Shown in pieces: positions 7,582 through 15,914 of a DNA stretch of 64,000 bases. The stretch spans positions 124,001-188,000 of the forward strand of contig NZ_BJTV01000008.1 of NCBI RefSeq assembly GCF_007176755.1. The letters run 5' to 3'. Both the position numbers and the translations under genes were made by a program. The stretch's first letter is position 1. Each line of letters starts with the position of its first letter. A model generated the notes under the pieces. That model searched no databases. It saw nothing but the letters and a program-made list of their open reading frames with translations, and was not told the DNA's origin. The DNA comes from Streptomyces sp. 1-11 (lineage in GTDB: Bacteria; Actinomycetota; Actinomycetes; Streptomycetales; Streptomycetaceae).

Positions 7582-10041
7582 ATGGGCGACGAGGACGAAC
7601 TCGACCGGCTGCTGGGCAAGCTGACCCTGCGGGCCGCGGTCCGCCTGCTGACCGGCGCCACCACCTGGCGTACGGCGGCCGAACCATCGGTCGGACTGGG
7701 CCAGTTGGTGATGTCGGACGGTCCGGCGGGAGTGCGCGGGGAGGGCTGGGACGAACGCGACACCTCCGTCCTGCTGCCCTCGGCCACCGCGCTCGCCGCC
7801 ACCTGGGACGAACCGCTGGTCGAGGAACTCGGCGGCCTCCTCGCCTCCGAGGCCCGGCGCAAGGGCGTGCACGTGGTCCTCGCGCCCAACCTCGATCTGC
7901 ACCGCAGCCCCCTGGCCGGACGGCACTTCGAGTGCTTCTCGGAGGACCCGCTGCTGACCGCACGGACCGGGGCCGCCCTCGTCCGGGGCATCCAGGCGCA
8001 CGGCGTCGCCGCCACGGCCAAGCACTACGTGGCGAACGACGCCGAGACGGACCGGCTGACCGCCGACGCCTTGATCGGCGAGCGGACGCTGCGCGAGGTG
8101 CACCTCGCGCCGTTCGAGGCGGCGGTGGCGGCCGGCGTCCGGCTGGTCATGGCCGGGTACAACCGGGTGAACGGCACCACCATGACCGCCCACGACCTGC
8201 TGACCACGCCGCTGAAGGACGAGTGGCGGTTCGACGGCGTCGTCGTCTCCGACTGGGGCGCCGTACGCGGCACACTGGACACCGCTCGCGCCGGTCTCGA
8301 CCTCCAGATGCCCGGCCCGGCGGGGGAGTGGGGCGAGTCGCTGGCGCGTGCCGTGGAGGCGGGGGAGGTCGAGGAGCGGGCCGTGACCGGCAAGGTGCGC
8401 CGGCTGCTGCGGCTGGCCGCGTGGTGCGGCGTCCTCGGCGGCCCGGACCGGCCGGACCGCCCGGACCGTCAGGCCCGGCCGCTGCTGCGGCCCCGGCAGG
8501 CGCGGGTCCTGGCCCGCCGGGCGGCCGCGGCCGGAGCCGTACTGCTGACCAACCGGGGCGTCCTGCCGCTGGATCCCGGACACCTCGGCACGCTCGCCGT
8601 CATCGGCGCTCCCGCCGCCCGCGCCCGCACCCAGGGCGGCGGCAGCGCCGGCGTGTTCCCGCAGGACGAGGTCTCGCTGCTGGACGGCGTGCGGGCCGGC
8701 CTGCGCGGCCGGGCCCGGGTCGTCCACGTACCCGGTCCGGTCCCGGACGGCCCGCCACCGCCCCTGGACATGACCCTCGGCAGCGATCCGCGCACCGCCG
8801 TCCCCGGGGTGCTGCTGCGCGTCCTGGACTCCGCGGGCGATGAGCTGTACGCGGAACACCGGCGCGGCGGACGGCAGTTGGAGCCCCCGTTGCCGCCCGG
8901 TGCGCACACCGTGGAGATCAGCGCGCGACTGCACCCCCGCACCTCCGGGACCTGGCGCATCGGCATCGCCGGATACGGGCGTCTCGGCCTGCGCCTCGAC
9001 GGACTCCCTCTGCTGGACGGCGTGTTCGCGCCGGCGACCGACGACCCGGCCGTCGTCCACGTGAGCCCGCCCACCCAGGTGGTCACGGCCAGGCTGACCG
9101 CCGGTACCACTCCGCTGCTGGTCGCCCGGCGGGAACTCGCCCCCGGCACCGGCCGGGCCACCGTCGTCGGCGCCGAACCGCCCGCGCCCGGCGCGGCCGC
9201 CGCCCTCGCGGCCGCGACCCGGGCGGCGCGCGAGGCGGACGCGGCGGTGGTGGTGGTCGGCACCGGAGAGCAGCAGGAGTCCGAGGGGCGCGACCGCACG
9301 CACCTCGCGCTCGGCCCCGAACAGGACGCCCTGGTCCGCGCGGTCGCCCGGGCCAACCCGCGCACCGTCGCCGTGGTCAACAGCGGCGGACCGGTGGAAC
9401 TGCCCTGGCGGGACGAGGTCGGCGCGCTGCTGCTCGCCTGGTTCCCCGGCCAGGAGGGCGGCGGAGGCCTGGCCGACGTGCTGCTCGGCCGGACCGAGCC
9501 CGGCGGGCGGCTGCCCACCACCTGGCCCGCCGTGCTCGCCGACGCCCCCGTCACCCACATCGGGCCGCACTCGGGCGGGCTCCGCTACGACGAGGGCGTG
9601 CACGTCGGCCACCGGGGCTGGCTCCGCGCCGGGCGCACACCCGCGTACTGGTTCGGGCACGGACTGGGCTACACCACCTGGGCGTACGAGCACCTGTCCG
9701 GCCCCGTCCGGACGGTGGCGGGGGAGGACCTCACGGTACGGGTGCGGCTGCGCAACACCGGCACACGAGCCGGGCGGGAGGTCGTGCAGATCTACCTCGC
9801 CCGCCCCCGGCCGACCAGGATCGACCACCCGCAGCGGTGGCTCGCCGGCTGGGCCGCGGTGCGGGCCCGGCCCGGAGAGGCCGCGGTCGCTCAGGTGCGC
9901 GTCCCGGCGCGCGCCCTGTGCCACTGGGACACCGCCGAGGGAGGCTGGCGGACGGAACCCGGGCCCTGCCTGGTGCTCGCGGGACGCTCGGCCGGCGACC
10001 TGCCGCTGAGCCTGGAGGTGGCCGTGGCCGGCCGGGCCTGA
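7582..10041 (+). CDS. GH3 beta-glucosidase with PA14 insert, probably intracellular
   Basis: About 819 residues with no signal peptide, so a cytoplasmic exo-beta-glucosidase that would hydrolyse imported laminari- or gluco-oligosaccharides. Order: GH3 N-terminal barrel (about 1-270), with the nucleophile D224 in 'VVVSDWGAV' and substrate-binding 'KHYVAND'; GH3 C-terminal domain interrupted by a PA14-like insert at about 395-500; then a Fn3-like domain at about 690-815. A GTG at 7576 is an alternative start; I prefer the ATG at 7582, which has AAGGGG 5 nt upstream. It lies 31 nt after the secreted glycosidase, most likely in one operon. No sugar ABC transporter is visible nearby. Confidence 0.9.
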   Translation: MGDEDELDRLLGKLTLRAAVRLLTGATTWRTAAEPSVGLGQLVMSDGPAGVRGEGWDERDTSVLLPSATALAATWDEPLVEELGGLLASEARRKGVHVVLAPNLDLHRSPLAGRHFECFSEDPLLTARTGAALVRGIQAHGVAATAKHYVANDAETDRLTADALIGERTLREVHLAPFEAAVAAGVRLVMAGYNRVNGTTMTAHDLLTTPLKDEWRFDGVVVSDWGAVRGTLDTARAGLDLQMPGPAGEWGESLARAVEAGEVEERAVTGKVRRLLRLAAWCGVLGGPDRPDRPDRQARPLLRPRQARVLARRAAAAGAVLLTNRGVLPLDPGHLGTLAVIGAPAARARTQGGGSAGVFPQDEVSLLDGVRAGLRGRARVVHVPGPVPDGPPPPLDMTLGSDPRTAVPGVLLRVLDSAGDELYAEHRRGGRQLEPPLPPGAHTVEISARLHPRTSGTWRIGIAGYGRLGLRLDGLPLLDGVFAPATDDPAVVHVSPPTQVVTARLTAGTTPLLVARRELAPGTGRATVVGAEPPAPGAAAALAAATRAAREADAAVVVVGTGEQQESEGRDRTHLALGPEQDALVRAVARANPRTVAVVNSGGPVELPWRDEVGALLLAWFPGQEGGGGLADVLLGRTEPGGRLPTTWPAVLADAPVTHIGPHSGGLRYDEGVHVGHRGWLRAGRTPAYWFGHGLGYTTWAYEHLSGPVRTVAGEDLTVRVRLRNTGTRAGREVVQIYLARPRPTRIDHPQRWLAGWAAVRARPGEAAVAQVRVPARALCHWDTAEGGWRTEPGPCLVLAGRSAGDLPLSLEVAVAGRA

Positions 10042-10056
10042 GTGCCGGGCAGCGGT

Positions 10057-10068
10057 GGAGAGCGCTCT
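10057..10068. promoter_or_regulatory. LacI-family operator O3, upstream of lacI
   Basis: GGAGAGCGCTCT contains the perfect 10-bp palindrome AGAGCGCTCT (10059-10068), matching O2 and O4. It lies 36-47 nt before the ATG of the LacI-type gene and 16 nt after the GH3 stop, consistent with autoregulation. Confidence 0.78.
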
Positions 10069-10103
10069 ATCCGCGCGGGCCGCCGGGCCGTTAGGGTGCG
10101 GGG

Positions 10104-11144
10104 ATGAGCAGACAGGCCCCGACGCTCGAGGACGTCGCCCGGGAGGCCGGCGTCTCCCGGGCTACCGTCTCCCGGGTCGTCAACGGCGTGCGCAACGTGG
10201 ACCCGGCGATCCAGGAGACGGTCCGCCGCGCCATCGAACGGACCGGGTACGCGCCCAACCGGGCCGCCCGCTCCCTCGTCACCCGGCGGGCGGAGACCGT
10301 CGCCCTGGTCGTGTCCGGCGCCGGGGAGGCCTCCGGCGAGGCCCAGGCGGCCTTCGCCGCCCGGGTGTTCGCCGACCCCTTCTTCGGGCGGGTGGTCGCC
10401 GGGATCGTGGGTCGGCTGCGGCCCCGCTCGGTGCACCCGGTGCTCATGTTCGCCGAGTCCGCCGAGGCCCGCCAGGAGGTGCTGACCTATCTGCGGCAGG
10501 GCCGGGCCGACGGCGCTCTGGTGGTCTCCAGCCACGCCGACGACCCGCTGCCCGCGCTGCTCGCCGAGGCCCGGCTGCCCGCGGTGCTCTTCGCCCGCCC
10601 CTCGCGCCCGGTCCCGCTCAGCTACGTCGACCTGGCCCACCGGGACGGCGGCCGGCTCGCCGCGGAGCACCTGCTCTCCCGCGGCCGGCGCAGACTGGCC
10701 ACGATCTGCGGCCCGTTGGCGGTCGCCGCGAGCCAGGAGCGGCTGGCCGGCTTCCGCGACACCCTGGCCCGCCACGGCCACCCCCACGTGCCCGTCGCCG
10801 AGGGCGGCTTCACGCTGGACAGCGGAGTCGCCGCCATGACCGACCTGCTGGCCGCACACCCGGACCTGGACGGGGTGTTCGCGGCGAACGACCTGATGGC
10901 CCAGGGCGCCTGCCAGGTGCTGCGCGAGCGCGGCCGCAGGGTGCCCGGGGACGTCGCGGTGGTCGGCTTCGACGACTCCACCGTCGCCGCCACCTGCCGG
11001 CCCGCGCTCACCACCGTCCGCCAGCCGGTGGAGGACATGGCGGCCGACATGGCCCGGCTGCTCGACGAGCACATCCACGGCACCCGCACCACCCCCACCT
11101 CGGTCGTCTTCGACCCCGAGCTGGTGGTCCGGGACTCGACCTAG
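10104..11144 (+). CDS. LacI/GalR-family transcriptional repressor of the glucan locus
   Basis: A 346-residue one-component regulator. Residues 4-55 are the LacI HTH ('TLEDVAREAGVSRATVSRVVNG') with the hinge helix after it; about 65-340 form the periplasmic-binding-protein-like sensor domain ('VALVVSGAGEASG', 'DGVFAANDLMAQG', 'DVAVVGFDDSTVAATCRPALTTVRQP'). The ligand is presumably a beta-glucan oligosaccharide. It is the fourth gene in the + strand run and has a matching palindrome just upstream. Regulators of this type (CebR, BxlR) in Streptomyces bind palindromes centred on GAGCGCTC, which supports the operator assignments. Confidence 0.92.
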   Translation: MSRQAPTLEDVAREAGVSRATVSRVVNGVRNVDPAIQETVRRAIERTGYAPNRAARSLVTRRAETVALVVSGAGEASGEAQAAFAARVFADPFFGRVVAGIVGRLRPRSVHPVLMFAESAEARQEVLTYLRQGRADGALVVSSHADDPLPALLAEARLPAVLFARPSRPVPLSYVDLAHRDGGRLAAEHLLSRGRRRLATICGPLAVAASQERLAGFRDTLARHGHPHVPVAEGGFTLDSGVAAMTDLLAAHPDLDGVFAANDLMAQGACQVLRERGRRVPGDVAVVGFDDSTVAATCRPALTTVRQPVEDMAADMARLLDEHIHGTRTTPTSVVFDPELVVRDST

Positions 11145-11246
11145 GGCCCGAGCGCCCGGCCGGTCCCGGCGCCCGGAGAAGCGCCTCGTGCCCGACGGAC
11201 GGCCCCCGGTACCCGGCCGCCGGGCGCCCGGTGCCTAAGGTTGAGT

Positions 11247-12473
11247 GTGATCAGTGACGCCACAGAGGACAGCGGGCAGGACCGGCGGACGGGCCGGCGG
11301 CGGCCGGGTTACCCGGCCGCGGCGGCCGTCTTCGCCGTAGGGATGCTCGGCACCACCCTGCCCACACCGCTGTACGGGCTGTACCGGCAGCAACTCGGCT
11401 TCTCCGAACTCGTCGTGACGGTGGTGTTCGCCGCCTACGCGGTGGGCGTCATCGCCGCCCTGCTGATCGCCGGCGGCTTCTCCGACGTGCTGGGGCGGCG
11501 GCCGGTGCTGCTGGCGGCGCTGGGCCTGTCGGCGCTCAGCGCGGTGTGCTTCCTGACCGAGGGCGGACTGCCGCTGCTGTACGCGGGCCGGGTGCTGTCG
11601 GGCTTCTCGGCCGGTCTGCTGAGCGGCACGGGCACCGCGGCCGTCCTCGAACTGGCGCCGAAGGGACGGCAGGCCCGGGCCGGGTTCGCGGCGACCGCCG
11701 CCAACATGGGCGGGCTGGGGCTCGGCCCCCTGCTGTCCGGCATCCTGGCCGAGTACGCGCCGCAGCCGCTGAAGCTGCCGTTCGCCGTCCACCTGGGCCT
11801 GCTCGCGGCGGCGGCCGCCGTCGTCTGCGTGCTTCCGGAGACCGTGCACCGCTCCGACCCGCGAGGGTCGCTGCGGCCGCAGGGGATGACCGTGCCGCCG
11901 GAGGTGCGCGGAGTGTTCGCGCCCTGCGCCCTCGCCGCGTTCGCGGGCTTCTCCATGCTCGGGCTGTTCACGGCGGTCGCCCCGGCCTTCCTCAACCAGA
12001 CCCTGGGGGAGCGCAACCTCGCCGTCGCCGGCGCCGTCGTCTTCTGCGTGTTCTGCGCCTCCACCGGCGGACAGCTGCTCATGGGCCGGATCGGCGCCCG
12101 CCGCGCCCTGCCCTGGGGCTGCGCGGTGCTCGTCGCCGGACTCGTCCTGATCGCGCTGTCCCTGCTGCTGACCTCCTTCCCGTTGCTGCTCGCCGGCGCG
12201 CTGACCGGTGGCGCCGGCCAGGGCATGGCGTTCCGGGCGGGCCTGAGCGAGGTCAGCTCGGCGGCGCCGGAGGCCCACCAGGGCGCCACCATCTCGGCGT
12301 TCTTCGTCGTCGCCTACGTGGGCATCTCCCTGCCGGTCGTCGGGGTGGGTGCGCTGACGTCGGCGCTGGGACTGCGCGACGCCGGGCTGGTGTTCGCCGG
12401 GTGCGCGGTCCTGCTCGTCGCGGCCGTGGGCGCCCGGGTGAGCCGCACCCTGTCCCGGGCCTCCGTCCGGTGA
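11247..12473 (+). CDS. MFS transporter (12-TM, drug/sugar efflux type)
   Basis: About 408 residues with twelve predicted membrane segments and the loop 2-3 signature 'GGFSDVLGRRPVLL' of the major facilitator superfamily. It resembles drug:H+ antiporter-type members, so efflux is more likely than glucan uptake. AAGG at 11237-11240 fits a GTG start at 11247; TTG at 11241 is the alternative. It begins 102 nt after lacI on the same strand, but no LacI operator is visible in the gap. Substrate unknown. Confidence 0.85.
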   Translation: MISDATEDSGQDRRTGRRRPGYPAAAAVFAVGMLGTTLPTPLYGLYRQQLGFSELVVTVVFAAYAVGVIAALLIAGGFSDVLGRRPVLLAALGLSALSAVCFLTEGGLPLLYAGRVLSGFSAGLLSGTGTAAVLELAPKGRQARAGFAATAANMGGLGLGPLLSGILAEYAPQPLKLPFAVHLGLLAAAAAVVCVLPETVHRSDPRGSLRPQGMTVPPEVRGVFAPCALAAFAGFSMLGLFTAVAPAFLNQTLGERNLAVAGAVVFCVFCASTGGQLLMGRIGARRALPWGCAVLVAGLVLIALSLLLTSFPLLLAGALTGGAGQGMAFRAGLSEVSSAAPEAHQGATISAFFVVAYVGISLPVVGVGALTSALGLRDAGLVFAGCAVLLVAAVGARVSRTLSRASVR

Positions 12474-12557
12474 CCGGGACGTCCACGGACTCCGGTCGAA
12501 CGTCCAGCCCCGCACCGGCGTCGAAGGAGGGACGGCCGACCATACGAGAGGTGTCCC

Positions 12558-13040
12558 ATGGCATCCGTGCGTTCCACATCCCGCTCCCCGCTGACGCGCC
12601 TCGCGTCGATCGCAGGCCTGGTCTGCGCGGCCGCCGCCTGCCAGGGGCACACCGTGTCCACCCGTCCGGCGCAGACCACCGCCTGGCATGAGCCGTCCGC
12701 GTACACCTACACGTTGCGCTCGACCGGCGGGGAGCGGCCGCTGACCGGCACCTTCCGGGTGACCGTGCGGGCCGGGAAGGTGGTGCGCGCGGCCGGCCTG
12801 GACGCGGAGAGCCGCGCCGCCGTCCGGCGCTCGCCCACGCTCGTGCCCACGATCGGCACGCTGCTGCGGGAACTGGAGCGGGCGCGGCGCGAGGGCGCGG
12901 ACCAGGCCGACGTGCGGTACGCCTCCGCCGGGTACCCGCGCCGTATCACCGTGGACTGGTCGGCCACCGCCGTCGACGACGAGGTCCGGTACGAGATGAG
13001 CGACTACACGCCCGGTTCGGCAGGGTCTGCGGGCAACTGA
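12558..13040 (+). CDS. DUF6174-type lipoprotein
   Basis: 160 residues. A basic N terminus, a hydrophobic stretch and 'AAACQG' form a lipobox, so the mature protein would be a membrane-anchored lipoprotein starting at Cys29. The rest follows the DUF6174 pattern: 'YTYTLRSTGGERPLTGTFRVTVRAGKVV', a central helical part ('IGTLLRELERARREG'), then 'VRYASAGYPRRITVDWSATAVDDEVRYEMSDY'. The family has no established function. It follows the MFS gene by 84 nt on the same strand. Confidence 0.78.
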   Translation: MASVRSTSRSPLTRLASIAGLVCAAAACQGHTVSTRPAQTTAWHEPSAYTYTLRSTGGERPLTGTFRVTVRAGKVVRAAGLDAESRAAVRRSPTLVPTIGTLLRELERARREGADQADVRYASAGYPRRITVDWSATAVDDEVRYEMSDYTPGSAGSAGN

Positions 13041-13145
13041 GCGCCGCTCGCCGGGCGTACACGTACGGGCGTCCTCGTGCGGGCGCACGCGCGTGGGCTT
13101 CCTCGGGCGGGCGTACGCGTGGGGGAGCCCGTACGGGGGAGCGGT

Positions 13146-13700
13146 TCATTCGCGCGGGGTCAGGACCTCCTGCAGGAGCGCGCCGTAGCGCCGGATGAGT
13201 TCCTTGCGGTCGGCGCCCAGCAGGCCCTCGTCCCGGGCCACCCACAGGCCGTAGAGCAGACCGCCCGACATCGCCGCCGCCAGCCGGGCGCGCAGGTCGG
13301 CGTCGGGTCCGCGCAGCCGGTCGCGCAGGGGTGCGATCAGCGTCTTCTCGTGGGTCTCGCGCAGCCGGTCGAGGATCTGCGGTTCGCCGCTGCCGTGCAC
13401 CAGGGCCAGGAAGATGCCGCGGGCGGTGCCGTCCAGGTCGAGGAGGAGTTCGGCGAGCCGTTCGCCGAGCTGCTCCAGCGGCACGTCGAACAGCGGCTCG
13501 TTGTCGAGGGCCAGGTGCATCGTCTCCAGGAACAGCAGTTCCTTGCTCTTGAAGTGACGGATCACCAGCGCCGGGTCGGTCCCGGCGGCCGCGGCGATCC
13601 GGCGGACCGTGGTCCTGGCGAACCCCTGGTCCCGGAACAGCCGGGCGGCTGCCTCGTGGATGGCGTCACGGGTGGTGGAACCGGAACCGGTCTGCAGCAT
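13146..13700 (-). CDS. TetR-family transcriptional regulator
   Basis: About 184 residues. The N-terminal HTH ('RDAIHEAAARLFRDQGFARTTVRRIAAAAGTDPALVIRHFKSKELLF', in pieces within residues 10-57) is typical TetR; the C-terminal part is helical with a 'RARLAAAMSGGLLYGLWVARDEGLL' dimer-type helix. I chose the ATG at 13700 (MLQTGSGSTTRD) because the 39 upstream residues are Arg/Pro-rich and not TetR-like. It is divergent from the SGNH lipase gene, and a short perfect inverted repeat in the gap is a candidate operator. Ligand unknown. Confidence 0.9.
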   Translation of the reverse strand: MLQTGSGSTTRDAIHEAAARLFRDQGFARTTVRRIAAAAGTDPALVIRHFKSKELLFLETMHLALDNEPLFDVPLEQLGERLAELLLDLDGTARGIFLALVHGSGEPQILDRLRETHEKTLIAPLRDRLRGPDADLRARLAAAMSGGLLYGLWVARDEGLLGADRKELIRRYGALLQEVLTPRE

Positions 13701-13825
13701 GCGGCACAGCTTAGGCGGCGCCCCGCCCGGCTTCCCGGGCTCTCGGCGCCCGCTGCGCCGACGGGGCGTGAAACGGCCGCTGACCGGCTGGATGATCGGG
13801 ATACGTGAGTGTTTCAAGAAGTTCC

Positions 13826-13840
13826 GTCAACATAGTTGAC
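13826..13840. promoter_or_regulatory. Candidate TetR operator in the tetR-lipase intergenic region
   Basis: GTCAAC-ATA-GTTGAC is a perfect inverted repeat with 6-bp arms. It lies 126 nt upstream of tetR and 222 nt upstream of the lipase gene. The 363-nt gap (13701-14062) holds no convincing gene. The repeat form is common for TetR-family sites in Streptomyces, but the arms are short, so this is only a candidate. Confidence 0.55.
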
Positions 13841-14062
13841 TCGCCGCTGCGGCGCCCGCACATTACCTATCAGTAGAACCGTCCGGTAATCCCGCGACCG
13901 GTTCTGCACGGCCGTCGACGTGCGCGTTCGAGCCCGCGCTCCGCCGGCCGGCACTCCGCCCTGCTCGAGCCGCACCGTTCTCGTGAACCAAGCCCGCGGG
14001 GCACCGCCGTGCCCGCGCGCTCCCCACGCGCCCCACGCGCCCCCACCGAGAAGAGAGAGCAG

Positions 14063-14935
14063 ATGCACATGCCCGCACTGCGCCGTGTCATGACCGCGAC
14101 AGCAGCCGCCACCGGTGCCCTGGCGCTCGGCCTCACCGGTACCACCGCCCAGGCCGCCACCCCGCTGAAGTACGCGGCCCTCGGCGACAGTTACAGCGCC
14201 GCCTCGGGCGTCCTGCCGGTCGACCTCTCCAGCCCGCTCTGCCTGCGCTCCACCGCCAACTACCCGCACGTCCTCGCCTCCCGCACGGGCGCCCGCCTCA
14301 CCGACGTCACCTGCGGCGCCGCCCAGACCAAGGACTTCACCGCCGCCCAGTACCCCGGTGTCGCGCCGCAGGTGAACGCGGTCACCGCCGACACCGACCT
14401 GGTGACCCTGACGATCGGCGGCAACGACAACGGCACCTTCATCAACGCCATCCTGTCCTGCGGCACCGCCGGCGTCCTCAGCGCCGGACAGGGCAGCCCC
14501 TGCAAGGACAAGTACGGCACCTCCTTCGACGACGCGATCGACGCGAACACCTACCCCGCCCTGAAGCGGGCCCTGGGCAGCGTCCGGGCCAAGGCGCCGG
14601 GGGCCCGGGTGGCGGTGCTCGGCTACCCGTGGATCACGCCCGCCACCGCCGACCCGTCCTGCTTCGCCAGACTGCCGATCGCCTCGGGGGACGTGCCCTA
14701 CCTGCACGCCATGCAGGCCCACCTCAACGCCGTCGTACGGCGCGCCGCCGAGGAGACGGGGGCCGTGTACGTGGACTTCGCGCAGGCGTCCACGGGCCAC
14801 GACGCCTGCCAGGCCGCCGGTACCCGGTGGATCGAACCCCTGCTGTTCGGGCAGAACATCGTGCCCGTACACCCCAACGCCCTGGGCGAACAGCGCATGG
14901 CCGAGCGCACCATGAGCGTCCTCGGACTCGGCTGA
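14063..14935 (+). CDS. Secreted SGNH/GDSL-family lipase or esterase
   Basis: 290 residues, with signal peptide to about residue 33 (TTAQA-A). The SGNH blocks are clear: block I 'ALGDSYSAASG' with nucleophile S43, block III 'IGGNDNG' with the oxyanion Asn, and block V 'VPVHPNALGE' with catalytic H270. Six Cys residues probably form disulfides, as in Streptomyces GDSL lipases of the S. rimosus and S. coelicolor type. It acts outside the cell on ester lipids. The ATG at 14063 follows a purine-rich ribosome site (AGAGAGAG). Control by the divergent TetR protein is plausible. Confidence 0.9.
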   Translation: MHMPALRRVMTATAAATGALALGLTGTTAQAATPLKYAALGDSYSAASGVLPVDLSSPLCLRSTANYPHVLASRTGARLTDVTCGAAQTKDFTAAQYPGVAPQVNAVTADTDLVTLTIGGNDNGTFINAILSCGTAGVLSAGQGSPCKDKYGTSFDDAIDANTYPALKRALGSVRAKAPGARVAVLGYPWITPATADPSCFARLPIASGDVPYLHAMQAHLNAVVRRAAEETGAVYVDFAQASTGHDACQAAGTRWIEPLLFGQNIVPVHPNALGEQRMAERTMSVLGLG

Positions 14936-14955
14936 CCGGCGGCCGTCCGCCCGGC

Positions 14956-14992
14956 TTGCCTTCGAGCGGACTCCAGCGTCCACACTGGACGC
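14956..14992 (+). promoter_or_regulatory. Putative promoter with 19-bp spacer and hairpin before the MDMPI gene
   Basis: TTGCCT (14956-14961) and CACACT (14981-14986) are separated by 19 nt, the long spacer typical of MerR-family-controlled promoters, and the spacer carries an imperfect dyad (CTTCGAG-CGG-ACTCCAG). The -10 lies inside the short inverted repeat GCGTCCA-CAC-TGGACGC (14976-14992). The downstream ATG is at 15025. No MerR gene is present in the window. The hairpin could instead be a weak terminator of the lipase gene. Confidence 0.35.
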
Positions 14993-15024
14993 GACGGATC
15001 TCCGCACGACGACGGGCACGGCCG

Positions 15025-15828
15025 ATGGACAGCACGAACAGGGCGGGGCACCCGCTGCCGTACGAAACCTACGTCGAGGCGATCGCACGCGAGACGCTGC
15101 GCTTCGCCGAGGCGGTCGACGGCGCCGACCCCACGAGCGCGGTGCCCTCGTGCCCCGGCTGGACCCTCGCCGACCTGGCCCGGCACGTGGGCGGGCTGCA
15201 GCGCTGGTTCTGCGCGCTGCTGACCGGGCTGGTCCAGGAGCCGCCACGCTCCCGGGACGTGGAACTGGGGCTGCCGGACAGCCCGGCCGCCTACCCCGGC
15301 TGGGTGGCGGCCGGGGTGCCCGAGGTGGCGGCCGTACTGCGGAACACCGACCCCGGGGCCCCGATGTGGACCTGGGGCGCGGACCCGCACGCCCGGTTCT
15401 GGGCCCGCCGGATGCTGTTCGAGACACTCGTGCACCGGGTGGACGCGGAGCGCGCCGTCGGCCGGGAGCCGGACATCGGCCGCGCGGCGGCGGCGGACGG
15501 GGTGGACGAGTTCCTCGTCAACCTGCCCCACGCGGGCCTGTTCGCCCCCGGTGTGCGGGAGTTGCGCGGCGACGGCGAGACCATCGCGTTCCGGTGCGCG
15601 GACTCCGGCGAGGAATGGCGGGTGCGGCTCGCCCCGGACGGCCTGTCCCCGCTGCCGCCCGCGGACGGCGGCGCGGCGCGGCCCGGCCCGTGCACGGCGG
15701 CCGTACACGGGCGGGCGGCGGACCTGCTGCTCCTGCTGTACGGCCGCATGTCCCGCGAGGATCCCGCCTTCGACGTCACGGGCGAGACCGCGCTCCTCGA
15801 CCACTGGTTCGCGCACACGGCCTTCTGA
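15025..15828 (+). CDS. Maleylpyruvate isomerase (MDMPI)-family, mycothiol/DinB-fold protein
   Basis: 267 residues. The N-terminal half is the DinB-like four-helix MDMPI domain with 'CPGWTLADLARHVGGLQRWF'; H54, E133 and H137 fit the His / Glu-x3-His metal ligands of this fold. The C-terminal half (about 175-262) is the smaller MDMPI C domain ('VRELRGDGETIAFRC', 'AAVHGRAADLLLLLYGR'). Enzymes of this group are typically thiol-dependent metalloenzymes, using mycothiol in actinomycetes, but most paralogs have no known substrate. The ATG at 15025 gives the usual N terminus. Confidence 0.85.
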   Translation: MDSTNRAGHPLPYETYVEAIARETLRFAEAVDGADPTSAVPSCPGWTLADLARHVGGLQRWFCALLTGLVQEPPRSRDVELGLPDSPAAYPGWVAAGVPEVAAVLRNTDPGAPMWTWGADPHARFWARRMLFETLVHRVDAERAVGREPDIGRAAAADGVDEFLVNLPHAGLFAPGVRELRGDGETIAFRCADSGEEWRVRLAPDGLSPLPPADGGAARPGPCTAAVHGRAADLLLLLYGRMSREDPAFDVTGETALLDHWFAHTAF

Positions 15829-15847
15829 CCGCGCCGCCGGTCCCTAC

Positions 15848-15914
15848 GGCTGACCCGCCCCGGCCCGGTCCCCGCTGCTCTCTAAGGCTGACCCGCCCCC
15901 GGCCCGCTCCCCGC
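15848..15914. repeat. Imperfect direct repeat at the 3' end of the SpoIIE phosphatase gene
   Basis: A 28-nt unit at 15848-15875 is repeated at 15886-15914 with one inserted C and one substitution. The right copy contains the last codons of the phosphatase gene; the left copy lies beyond its TAG stop. The tail of the gene appears to have been tandemly duplicated. Probably neutral. Confidence 0.6.
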
